NCBI GenBank assembly: GCA_963769585.1
Contig: CAVYMJ010000006.1
Coordinates: 682,001 to 746,000 of the forward strand
From: SSC3 sp963769585
GTDB lineage: Bacteria; Actinomycetota; Actinomycetes; Propionibacteriales; Nocardioidaceae
DNA: 64,000 bases
Direction of reading: 5' to 3'
The notes below the pieces were generated by a model. It was not told the DNA's origin and searched no databases. It was given only the letters and a program-made list of their open reading frames with translations. Positions 1-7,636 of the stretch are shown one piece after another. Every line of letters begins with the position of its first letter. Positions within the stretch are counted from its first letter, which is position 1. A program made the translations under genes and the position numbers.

Positions 1-296
1 ACCCGCGGGTCGATGGACACGATGCGGGCCAGGCTGCCCTCCTCGCCCGAGACATCCCCCACGATCTGGACGTTGTCGCCGACGACCACCCCTTTGCGCC
101 CGAGCGGACGCGACTTCATCGCCATCACGATGCGCCCGTCGACCGCGCAGGTGAAGCGGCCGCGGTCGACGGTCAGCACGACGCCGGGCACCGCGTCGTC
201 GTAGGACGGACGATCCTTGGTGCGGGGGCGGGTACGCCGGCGTGGGCGGTCGAACGACTCCGGGTCGATGTTGTCGTAGTTCGGGCGGCGCGCCAT
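1..296 (-). CDS. rsgA: Ribosome small-subunit-dependent GTPase RsgA, N-terminal part
   Basis: This is a partial gene: the ATG is at 294-296 on the minus strand and the frame stays open to the window edge, giving about 98 residues. The visible part starts MARRPNYDNIDPESFDRPRR and runs into a beta-rich OB-fold with the segments GRFTCAVDGR and VVVGDNVQIV, typical of the RsgA N-terminus. RsgA is a circularly permuted GTPase that helps mature the 30S subunit; its GTPase motifs lie outside the window. It starts three bases after the aroA stop, so the two are probably cotranscribed, as in mycobacteria. Confidence 0.85.
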   Translation of the reverse strand, partial: MARRPNYDNIDPESFDRPRRRTRPRTKDRPSYDDAVPGVVLTVDRGRFTCAVDGRIVMAMKSRPLGRKGVVVGDNVQIVGDVSGEEGSLARIVSIDPR

Positions 297-299
297 CGG

Positions 300-1559
300 C
301 TAGCCGACAGCCTTGGTCCAGGCACCCGGAAAATCGGTGAAGGTCTTTGACGTGGTGCCGATGTCCTCGACCAGGAGGTCGGCTACGGCCAGCCCCAGGA
401 TCACGCCCGCGTGGGCCATCCGGTGGTCGGCGTAGGTGTTGAAGACACCTCCGTGCAGGGTTGCGGGCTCGATCCGCAGGCCGTCCTCGGTCTCGGTCAC
501 CCGGCCGCCCCGGGCGTTCAGCTCGGTCGCCAGCGCCGAAAGCCGGTCGGTCTCGTGGCCACGGATGTGCGCTATGCCGCGCAGCACCGAGGGGCCCTCG
601 GCCAGGGCGGCGAGGGCGGCAACCGCCGGAGCGAGCTCGCCGACGTCATGCAGGTCGTAGTCGAGTCCGGTCAGGGTGCCGCCGGTGACCGACAGCCCTT
701 CATCGGTCAGCGTGACCGACGACCCCATCAGGGTCAGGATCTCCCGCAGCGCGTCGCCGGCCTGGGTGGTCGCCCGTGGCCAGTCAGGGACCGTGACGGT
801 GCCGCCGCAAACGGCGGCGATGGCCAGGAACGGTGCCGCGTTGGACAGGTCCGGCTCGATCGTGACGTCGACAGCACGCACCGTCCCGGGGCGGACCCGC
901 CAGCGGTTCGGCTCCTCGACGACCTCGACACCATGCGCCCGCAGCGCGGCCACCGTCATGTCGATGTGGGGAAGGGAGGGGACCGGCGGGCCCTGATGCC
1001 GCACGTCGACCCCCTCGTCGTACCGGGGACCGGCCAGCAGCAGCGCGGAGACGAACTGCGACGAGGCAGAGGCGTCGATCACCACGGTGCCGCCGCGAAC
1101 CGAGCCCGACCCCCGCACGGTGAAGGGGAGCGCCTCGCCGTGGATCGAGACACCGAGCCCGCGCAGCGCGTCCAGCACCGCCGACATCGGCCTGGTGCGG
1201 GCGTGCGCGTCCCCGTCGAACGAGATCGGTCCGTCTGCCAGCGCCGCCACCGGAGGGACGAACCGCATCACTGTCCCGGCCAGCCCACAGTCCACGGTGG
1301 CAGGGCCCTTCAGGTCACCGGGGGAGACGGCCCAGTCGTCGCCGCCGAAGTCGACGGACGTGCCGAGCGCGGAGAGGGCCGAGGCCATCAGGGTCGTGTC
1401 GCGGGAGCGCAGCGCCCGGCGTACCACCGAGGGTGCGTCGGCCAGGGCGGCCAAGATCAGCGAGCGGTTGGTCAGGGACTTCGAGCCGGGCAGCGACACC
1501 GTTGTGGACACCGGCCCTACAGGGCGAGGTGCCGGCCACGGGTCGAGGGGCTGTGTCAT
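300..1559 (-). CDS. aroA: 3-phosphoshikimate 1-carboxyvinyltransferase (EPSP synthase)
   Basis: This enzyme joins shikimate-3-phosphate and phosphoenolpyruvate in chorismate synthesis, in the cytosol. The 419-residue protein has the N-terminal LPGSKSLTNRS motif that binds PEP/shikimate-3-phosphate and the C-terminal DYADHRMAHA segment, both diagnostic of AroA. The frame is open further upstream, but the ATG at 1559 gives MTQPLDPWPAP and places the SKS motif where the family has it; the extra 29 residues upstream are low-complexity Arg/Gly. The neighbour downstream is rsgA, as in M. tuberculosis (Rv3227-Rv3228). Confidence 0.95.
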   Translation of the reverse strand: MTQPLDPWPAPRPVGPVSTTVSLPGSKSLTNRSLILAALADAPSVVRRALRSRDTTLMASALSALGTSVDFGGDDWAVSPGDLKGPATVDCGLAGTVMRFVPPVAALADGPISFDGDAHARTRPMSAVLDALRGLGVSIHGEALPFTVRGSGSVRGGTVVIDASASSQFVSALLLAGPRYDEGVDVRHQGPPVPSLPHIDMTVAALRAHGVEVVEEPNRWRVRPGTVRAVDVTIEPDLSNAAPFLAIAAVCGGTVTVPDWPRATTQAGDALREILTLMGSSVTLTDEGLSVTGGTLTGLDYDLHDVGELAPAVAALAALAEGPSVLRGIAHIRGHETDRLSALATELNARGGRVTETEDGLRIEPATLHGGVFNTYADHRMAHAGVILGLAVADLLVEDIGTTSKTFTDFPGAWTKAVG

Positions 1560-1582
1560 CGCCCCCGAGGATATCGGGGAGC

Positions 1583-2068
1583 TCAGCCCGGGAGGTGCGC
1601 GGCCGCCTGCTCCCGCACGTCGGCCACGGCGTGCTTGGCCCGCCACGCCAGCCCCGGCCGGCCTTCGGTGTCCCCCGCGGCGATGATCAGCCCGCCGAGC
1701 ATCGAGACGTTCTTGAAGAAGTGGAGCTGCTGGTTGCGTCGTGCTTCCGGGTCCGGCTCCTCCCAGAACCGGTGCTCTCCCAAGGTGGTGGGCACGAGCG
1801 TGCCGGCCAGCACCAGTGACGACAGGCGCGGGGCCCGACCCGTCGCCAGGGCGAGGCCGGCCACCACGTGGGTGGCGCTGTTGAGTCGGACCAGGGTGAG
1901 CTCACTCGGCGTTCCCACCGGGAGCCTCTTGTGCGCAAAGACCCGGATCCGGTCGGCAACCGGCTTGGCTCGCTGAGCCAGGGCCTCGGAGTTCTGCAGC
2001 GCATGGATCCCGCCCATGACGAACATCGAGGAGAGCATGGGTCGGGCGATCCGTCGAGTAAGAGCCAT
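1583..2068 (-). CDS. DoxX-family membrane protein
   Basis: The product has 161 residues. The start MALTRRIARPMLSSMFVMGG and the later hydrophobic stretches HVVAGLALATG, LSSLVLAGTLVP and FFKNVSMLGGLIIAAG give the four-helix outline of the DoxX family. The FFKNVSMLGG segment is typical of actinobacterial members. Some DoxX proteins take part in thiol or redox homeostasis with membrane superoxide dismutase, but the substrate here is unknown. The gene lies between the large sigma-factor fusion and aroA, all on the minus strand, so it could be read with either. Confidence 0.75.
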   Translation of the reverse strand: MALTRRIARPMLSSMFVMGGIHALQNSEALAQRAKPVADRIRVFAHKRLPVGTPSELTLVRLNSATHVVAGLALATGRAPRLSSLVLAGTLVPTTLGEHRFWEEPDPEARRNQQLHFFKNVSMLGGLIIAAGDTEGRPGLAWRAKHAVADVREQAAAHLPG

Positions 2069-2104
2069 ACCGGGCCCGTACCCCGAATGAGCCAGGAGTA
2101 AGCC

Positions 2105-4405
2105 TCAGCTGATCAGGCTGGTCAGGTCGTCCAGCTTGGCGCCGACCTGAGCGAGCACTGCCTCCTCGCCAAGGACGACCTGGGTCACGCCGACGATCCC
2201 GCGCCGCCCGATCTCGACCACCTTGGTGTTGTTGGACAGGTTGGGGTCGTCGTAGCCGGGTGCCCCGACGGTCAGGGTGATCTTGACCGTCTCGCGGTCG
2301 CGGAGGCGGCGAAGGTTCGCGTCGAAGACCCCGCTGAAGGTCGCGTCGTCGGCACTGCACTCGACGACACTGTGGTCGGCCTTCACGTACGAACAGCTCT
2401 TCGGGATGTCCTCGAGGTCGACGTCAGGGCGGCTGATGGCGATCTCGAACTGGATCACGGTGGCGTCGTCCTGGTCCGGGATTCCGGTGACGTTCGCGCG
2501 GAAACGGCCGGTCCCGTTGCCGAGGGCCTTGCCGGTGATGGCGAGCGCCAGGTCTGCGGTCGGGGCCGGCTTGGCACCGACCGTCACAGTGCGGGTGTTG
2601 TCCGCGGGTTTGGTCTCGCGAACGCCCTGGGCGGAGACGCTCATCGTGACCTTGACCGGCGCTTGGGACGCGTCGTAGGTGAGGCCGAACCTGCGGGTGA
2701 ACGGTCCACGGGCACCGGGGCACCGCACGGTGTCGGAGTCGGAGAGGCTGCAGCCTCGCGGTGCGTCGGCGATGCCGGCCCCGCTGACGTGGAAGACGAG
2801 CGTGGCGCCCTCGGCTGGTACGCCGGTGACGCTGGCCGCAACGTGCCTGTCGTCGACCTTGTCCAGCGCGAGGCGTAGGTCGGCGCTCGGTGGTGCGGCC
2901 GGCGGTTCGGGCTGGTCCGGTCTGAAGGTCAGCCTGGCCGAGTTGTTGCCCTGCGCCGGGTCGCGGTAGCCGGCCAGCGAGATCGTCACCGACAGTCGGT
3001 CGATCTTGAGCCCCGCGGGGAAGGCAAGCGGGATCACCGCGCGGAAGCGCGTCGGCGCCAGCAGCAGTACGGCGTTGCCGCCGCCGCCCGCACTGGTGAC
3101 GCAGGAAGCGTGCCGGCGGTTGGAGGCTTTCACCGAGCACTGCGAGTTCTGCGGCTTGAACGTCGTCTGGCCGGACGCCGAGCGCAGGTCGACGCCGACC
3201 ACGGTCCGCCCGGCGGGCAGTCCTTCGATGTCGAGCACGACGGCGTCGTCGCTGACCGTGGCCGAGGCCAGCGCGATGTTGGCCGTCCGCGCCGACGGCT
3301 TCGGTGCGGGCTCGGCTGCCGATGGCTCGGGGTCGACCACCTCGGCCACCGGCGGCACCACGGCTGTCGGGGGGACCTGGGGTTTGGGGGCCTGGGTGCT
3401 TGACGGCCGGTCGCTGTTGCTCGGAACCGGCAGGCTGACGCGGGGGTTGGGTGGTTGTGCCGTGGGTGGCTCACCGCCGCCCGACATGGCGACGGCGACA
3501 ACCGCGGCCGCCACGATCCCTGCGGCCGCGGTGCCGGCCGCGACGGTGCCGAGGTTGCCCAGGACTGCGTCCTTGGCGCGGTCCAGCAGGAGCAGGACGC
3601 CACCCGCGGCCGCGCCACCACCGGCCGACGCAAGGTAGCCGCTGGCCGCTGCCCCGAGCAGGAGCGGAGCGATGATCGCGGAGAGGTTGGAGTTGACCTC
3701 AGTGAGCTCGAGGTACATCGCGCTGCACTGGCGGCACTCATCCAGGTGCGCCTTGACCTTGGCGGAGTCCCGCTTGGACAGACCGCTACGGACGTAGCCA
3801 CCCAGATGCTCGTTGACCCAGCGGCAGTCCGCGTCGCTCGTGTCCGCCAGGTGCGCGGTCAGGAACGCCTGGCGCAGTCCCTCTCGGGCGCGGTAGGCCA
3901 GGGCCGAGACGGAGTTGGCGCTCATCCCCAGCAGGGGGGCGATCTCTGCCGGCTTCTGGCCCTCGACCTCGAGATGCCACAGAACGAGCTGCCACCGCTC
4001 CGGAAGGGTGGCAAAGGCCTTGGCCGCGGCACCCGACTCGAACCCGGCGACAGCGGTGTCGTGGAAGGGCACGCCAGGGTCGAAACGCGTCATGTCGTCG
4101 GAGGTGGTGACCTTGGCCTGCGCGCGCATCCGATCTACGTGCAGGCGGCGTACGGCGGTCAGCAGGTAGGCGCGGAAGGCGACGTCGGGGCCACCGCCGC
4201 TCTGCAGGACGGTCATCACCTTGGTGAAGGCCTCGGAGACCAGGTCGTCGCTGTCGGGACCCCTCATCAACTGCCGCGCGAGCCTGCGCGCGGCATGGAC
4301 GTGCCGCTCGAACAGGTCTCCATAGGCGTCGAGGTCACCGCCGCGGACCGCGGAGATGAGCTCCGCGTCACTGGGCGCTTCGACGCCGCTGAGCAGTTCG
4401 GTCAT
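2105..4405 (-). CDS. ECF sigma factor fused to zinc-finger anti-sigma, membrane segment and three-repeat ectodomain
   Basis: One 766-residue protein. Residues about 14-100 look like sigma region 2 and about 130-185 like region 4 (ATLPERWQLVLWHLEVEG, then a helix-turn-helix). H220, C224 and C227 form the HxxxCxxC core of an anti-sigma zinc finger. A hydrophobic stretch (about 241-274) and a clear membrane helix (285-307) follow, then a Pro-rich linker (about 310-375). The C-terminal half holds three beta-rich repeats, each with one spaced Cys pair and ending in a D-x-NN/DN-T-type strand like CARDB/DUF11 domains. Sigma fused to zinc finger and membrane tail is known in a few actinobacterial ECF groups. 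How the sigma part is released is not visible. The three-repeat ectodomain could sense an envelope signal (inference). Confidence 0.8.
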   Translation of the reverse strand: MTELLSGVEAPSDAELISAVRGGDLDAYGDLFERHVHAARRLARQLMRGPDSDDLVSEAFTKVMTVLQSGGGPDVAFRAYLLTAVRRLHVDRMRAQAKVTTSDDMTRFDPGVPFHDTAVAGFESGAAAKAFATLPERWQLVLWHLEVEGQKPAEIAPLLGMSANSVSALAYRAREGLRQAFLTAHLADTSDADCRWVNEHLGGYVRSGLSKRDSAKVKAHLDECRQCSAMYLELTEVNSNLSAIIAPLLLGAAASGYLASAGGGAAAGGVLLLLDRAKDAVLGNLGTVAAGTAAAGIVAAAVVAVAMSGGGEPPTAQPPNPRVSLPVPSNSDRPSSTQAPKPQVPPTAVVPPVAEVVDPEPSAAEPAPKPSARTANIALASATVSDDAVVLDIEGLPAGRTVVGVDLRSASGQTTFKPQNSQCSVKASNRRHASCVTSAGGGGNAVLLLAPTRFRAVIPLAFPAGLKIDRLSVTISLAGYRDPAQGNNSARLTFRPDQPEPPAAPPSADLRLALDKVDDRHVAASVTGVPAEGATLVFHVSGAGIADAPRGCSLSDSDTVRCPGARGPFTRRFGLTYDASQAPVKVTMSVSAQGVRETKPADNTRTVTVGAKPAPTADLALAITGKALGNGTGRFRANVTGIPDQDDATVIQFEIAISRPDVDLEDIPKSCSYVKADHSVVECSADDATFSGVFDANLRRLRDRETVKITLTVGAPGYDDPNLSNNTKVVEIGRRGIVGVTQVVLGEEAVLAQVGAKLDDLTSLIS

Positions 4406-4500
4406 ATCGATGATTCAACGCACGAGCCGGTCCTTCGTGACGGGTCGCGCTGAACTTCCTTCCCGAACCCTCAACGTACCGCCGGGCAGCCGGGGTGAGG

Positions 4501-4533
4501 GTCGGAATGGGGACAAATCTTCCGACGTCGGAA
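4501..4533. promoter_or_regulatory. Palindromic operator candidate with overlapping ECF-like promoter
   Basis: The divergent gap between the sigma fusion (start 4405) and the gene at 4656 contains a perfect 14-base palindrome TTCCGACGTCGGAA at 4520-4533. A third half-site, GTCGGAA, lies at 4501-4507. The same stretch reads GGAAT (4504-4508), 17 bases, then CGTC (4526-4529) on the plus strand, which resembles an ECF-type promoter facing the downstream gene. No function is proven. Nothing else stands out in 4406-4655. Confidence 0.4.
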
Positions 4534-4655
4534 CGGCAAGAAACTTCAGCGAACTGGCGTCATGGAGCCCGTGCTGGACCGTTTCTCGGGTGTAGGCGGT
4601 TGCCACGGCTCAAAGGTGGGGAGTGGCAACAACGCACGGACAGAAGGAGGCCACC

Positions 4656-5408
4656 ATGGCTAACTTCACGTCGCTCGCGCGATGGAGGTCCGTGAGTGCC
4701 CACGAGGCACCTGGGCGGGATCTGTCCGACTCGGACCGGCGAGCGCTGCCAGTCCGTTTCGAGGCGGTAGGGGAGGCCCTGGTGTCTGGCGCCAGTCCCG
4801 CTGCGGCATGTGCCGAAGTAGGTCGCGCGCTGGCCCGTGACGGCGCCTCCCTGGGAGAGGCACTAGACGGACTGCGCGTGACCTACAAGCGGGTCCGGGC
4901 GGGCGACCCTGCGTTCGCGGCGACCGAGGCTGTGGCGATCGGCTGGAGCGAGGCCACCCTGGAGTTCCTGAACCAGCTGTCCTGCGAGGACCCCCTGACC
5001 GGCCTGGCCAGCCTGGCGCACGTGCGGTCCCGGCTCGACGAGATCTACCGGGAGACCGAGAACGACGGCGTGGACGTGCGGACGGCGCACGCCCTGGTCG
5101 TCGTCCAGGCGCATCGGGTCGAGGCGCACCGGGCCGGGCGCGACCCCTTCGGCCGGGCGTTGGTGCTCGCGCAGGTGGGCCAGGCTCTGCGCACTGTCTT
5201 CCCTGGTGGTGAGACGGTCGGCAGAGTCGGCTCCTCCCGGGCGGTCGCCGTCGTACGCCGAAGACCAGACCTGGGTAGCACTGTTGCCGTGCTGCGTGAG
5301 TATCTGGCCGACCTGCGGCTCGACGCGCGGCAGGTCAGGGTCTGGATCGAGGGGCTCCCCGCCGGGGCTGACTCGGCCGCGGACCTCCTCGACGAGCTAG
5401 CCCGCTGA
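4656..5408 (+). CDS. Degenerate GGDEF-like protein
   Basis: The product has 250 residues. The ATG at 4656 is preceded by GAAGGAGG, so it is preferred over the upstream in-frame start at 4623. The N-terminal half is helical. Near the middle is CEDPLTGLASLAHVRSRL, which matches the start of GGDEF diguanylate-cyclase domains (DPLTGLxN). The catalytic loop that should read GGDEF appears only as GRVGSSRAV, so cyclase activity is unlikely and the domain may be a receptor or structural relic. It is divergent from the sigma/anti-sigma fusion across a palindromic site. Function unknown. Confidence 0.6.
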   Translation: MANFTSLARWRSVSAHEAPGRDLSDSDRRALPVRFEAVGEALVSGASPAAACAEVGRALARDGASLGEALDGLRVTYKRVRAGDPAFAATEAVAIGWSEATLEFLNQLSCEDPLTGLASLAHVRSRLDEIYRETENDGVDVRTAHALVVVQAHRVEAHRAGRDPFGRALVLAQVGQALRTVFPGGETVGRVGSSRAVAVVRRRPDLGSTVAVLREYLADLRLDARQVRVWIEGLPAGADSAADLLDELAR

Positions 5409-5449
5409 CCAGCTGGTCCATGCCACGTCACTTTACATTTGCGGACCTA

Positions 5450-5486
5450 TTGCCAACAGAGTTTACAACTCTTACGCTCTTGTAAA
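5450..5486 (+). promoter_or_regulatory. alkB operon promoter with overlapping inverted repeats
   Basis: A candidate promoter reads TTGCCA (5450-5455), 17 bases, TACGCT (5473-5478). Two perfect inverted repeats overlie it: AGAGTT-TAC-AACTCT (5458-5472) and TTTACAA-N11-TTGTAAA (5462-5468 and 5480-5486). A further TTTACA lies at 5432. The TetR gene is the third gene of the operon downstream, so autoregulation by it is a natural inference. Confidence 0.45.
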
Positions 5487-5526
5487 GCGTCTCCCTGGTG
5501 GGGGACCCCTCACGAGGAGTAGGACG

Positions 5527-6723
5527 ATGGCGACTCAGTCTCTTCAGGCGCCGGCCACCGAGTGGCGTGACACCAAGCGGTATGCGTGGATGCTCGGTGC
5601 GGTGATCCCCTTCATCCCGTTTCTGGCCTGGGGCCTGGTCGAGTGGACCGGCTGGGGCGTCTTCTGGTACTTCGGGCCGGTGTTCGTCTTCGGCATCATC
5701 CCGCTCTCGGACCTCCTGCTCGGCCTTGACCGCAACAACCCGCCCGACGAGATCCTCGAGGCACTCGAGCAGGATCGGTACTACCGCTGGGTGACCTACC
5801 TGTTCATCCCGGCACAGTACGTCTGCATCGTCTGGACGTTCTGGATGATCAGCAAGCCGCAGTACGACGTCGCCGACCGCCTCGGCATGGCGATCAGCCT
5901 CGGCATGGTGGCGGGCATTGCGATCAACACCGCGCACGAGCTCGGCCACAAGAAGGAGTCGCACGAGCGCTGGTTCGCCCGCATCGCCCTGGCGCAGACC
6001 TTCTACGGGCACTTCTACATCGAGCACAACCGCGGGCACCACGTCCGGGTCGCCACGCCCGAGGACCCGGCCAGCTCCAAGCTCGGCGAGAACATCTACC
6101 AGTTCCTCCCCAGGACCATGTGGGGAAGCCTGCGCAGCGCCTGGAGGCTGGAGAAGAAGCGACTCCAGCGCCGCGGCCGGTCCGTCTTCACGTTCAAGAA
6201 CGACCTGTTCAACGCCTGGGCGATGTCGCTGGTGTTGTGGGGTGCCCTGATCCTTGCCTTCGGCGCGAAGATCGGCCCGATGATCCTGGTCTACCTGGTG
6301 GTGCAGGCATTCCTCGGCATCTGGCTGCTGGAGTCGGTCAACTACCTCGAGCACTACGGCATGAAGCGGCAGAAGCTGGACTCCGGCCGCTACGAGCGGG
6401 TCAACCCGAGCCACAGCTGGAACAGCAACAACATCGGGACGAACATCCTGCTGTACCACCTGCAGCGGCACAGCGACCACCACGCGAACCCCACCCGCCG
6501 CTACCAGACGTTGCGTGACTTCAAGGAGTCGCCAGTGCTGCCGACCGGGTACGCCGGCATGATCGTGCTCACCTGGGTTCCCGCCCTCTGGCGTGCCGTG
6601 ATGGACAGGCGGGTCGTGGCCCACTTCGACGGCGACGTCTCCCAGGCCAACATCCTTCCTCGCAAGCGGGCCCGCATCCTGGCGAAGTACCCGCACTCGG
6701 CGGACGCCCAGAAGGCGGCCTGA
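5527..6723 (+). CDS. alkB: Alkane 1-monooxygenase AlkB
   Basis: This integral-membrane di-iron enzyme hydroxylates terminal methyl groups of n-alkanes using electrons from rubredoxin. The protein has 398 residues with hydrophobic helices before and between the histidine boxes. The boxes are visible as HELGH (from residue 137), EHNRGHH (H167, H171, H172) and LQRHSDHH (H315, H318, H319), plus NYLEHYG. This set separates AlkB from fatty-acid desaturases. The start has the upstream GAGGAGTAGG and is followed within two bases of its stop by the rubredoxin gene. The operon implies growth on hydrocarbons or related waxes. Confidence 0.95.
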   Translation: MATQSLQAPATEWRDTKRYAWMLGAVIPFIPFLAWGLVEWTGWGVFWYFGPVFVFGIIPLSDLLLGLDRNNPPDEILEALEQDRYYRWVTYLFIPAQYVCIVWTFWMISKPQYDVADRLGMAISLGMVAGIAINTAHELGHKKESHERWFARIALAQTFYGHFYIEHNRGHHVRVATPEDPASSKLGENIYQFLPRTMWGSLRSAWRLEKKRLQRRGRSVFTFKNDLFNAWAMSLVLWGALILAFGAKIGPMILVYLVVQAFLGIWLLESVNYLEHYGMKRQKLDSGRYERVNPSHSWNSNNIGTNILLYHLQRHSDHHANPTRRYQTLRDFKESPVLPTGYAGMIVLTWVPALWRAVMDRRVVAHFDGDVSQANILPRKRARILAKYPHSADAQKAA

Positions 6724-6724
6724 G

Positions 6725-6916
6725 ATGGCCAGGTTCGTCTGCCCAAACTGCCACTACGTCTACGACGAGGAGCTCGGTGACCCTCGCGAGGGGTGGCCGG
6801 CCGGCACCAGCTTCGCCGACATCGACCCGGACTGGTGCTGCCCCGACTGCGGCGTACGCGAACAGCAGGACTTCGAACCGCTACTCGAGGGTGCCGACGC
6901 GAGGAGCGAGTCGTGA
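6725..6916 (+). CDS. rubA: Rubredoxin (AlkG type)
   Basis: A 63-residue iron-sulfur electron carrier that passes electrons to AlkB. The four iron ligands are C6, C9, C39 and C42 in the motifs CPNC and CPDCG, with the usual aromatic residues around them and an extra Cys at 38. It starts one base after the alkB stop region and is almost certainly cotranslated with it. No rubredoxin reductase gene is in the window, so that partner must be encoded elsewhere. Confidence 0.95.
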   Translation: MARFVCPNCHYVYDEELGDPREGWPAGTSFADIDPDWCCPDCGVREQQDFEPLLEGADARSES

Positions 6917-6968
6917 CAGCCTCCCTCCCGACGGAAGGCTTCCCGGCGTCTGCCTGGACGGCGGCGCG

Positions 6969-7586
6969 ATGACGGCCGAGCCGGTTCTCGAACCCTCCAC
7001 CCTCAGGGAGGGCGTGCGCTCCCTGGTGCGCGAGAGGCTCCTGGAAGCTGCCGCCGACGTGTTCGCCGAGGAGGGCTGGCGACGGGTCACCATGGGCAAG
7101 GTGGCCGACCGGGCAGGAGTCAGCAGGCAGACGGTGTACAACGAGTTCGGCACCAAGCCGAACCTCGCCGAGGAGCTGGTGCTGCATGAGCTCGACAGTT
7201 TCTTGAACCTGGTTCGGGGCCGGATCCAGGACGCCGCGGACCCGGTTGCGGCCATCGGCGCAGCCGTGGAAGGGGCACTCTCGATGGCAGCGGTCAACCC
7301 GCTGCTGAAGACCGTGCTCGACAGTGCGCACGCCGGCGACAGCGAGCTGCTTCCGTTCATCACCCAGTCGGAGGTGCTGGTGGATCGCGCCCGCGACACG
7401 GTGGCTGCCACGATCCTGCAGCGGTTCCCCGACGTACCGCTGTCGGCCGAGCAGGTCCACCTCGCCACTGACGCGATCGTGCGCATCGTGCTGAGCCACG
7501 TCACCCAGCCTGCCCGGCCGCCTGCCGAGGTCGCCTTCGAGCTCGCCTGGATGGTCAGCGCCATCCTCAAGGGTGCCCGAGCCTGA
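6969..7586 (+). CDS. TetR-family regulator of the alkane operon
   Basis: The product has 205 residues. A TetR DNA-binding domain lies near residues 20-65: LLEAAADVFAEEGWRRVTMG followed by VADRAGVSRQTVYNEFGTK. The C-terminal ligand domain is helical. The chosen ATG at 6969 sits 52 bases after the rubredoxin stop; the open frame overlapping rubredoxin is a shadow. TetR genes placed after alkB-rubredoxin (AlkX-like) are known to sense alkane or fatty-acid products in actinobacteria. The inverted repeats before alkB are the likely target (inference). Confidence 0.85.
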   Translation: MTAEPVLEPSTLREGVRSLVRERLLEAAADVFAEEGWRRVTMGKVADRAGVSRQTVYNEFGTKPNLAEELVLHELDSFLNLVRGRIQDAADPVAAIGAAVEGALSMAAVNPLLKTVLDSAHAGDSELLPFITQSEVLVDRARDTVAATILQRFPDVPLSAEQVHLATDAIVRIVLSHVTQPARPPAEVAFELAWMVSAILKGARA

Positions 7587-7636
7587 CCTGCCGCTGCCCG
7601 GCCGAGATGGTCGGTGGCTTTGTCTAGGCTGTGCTC

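Noticed and set aside
411..1976. Long plus-strand open frame antisense to aroA
   Set aside because: High-GC shadow frame; no ribosome site, low-complexity composition, and aroA is unambiguous.
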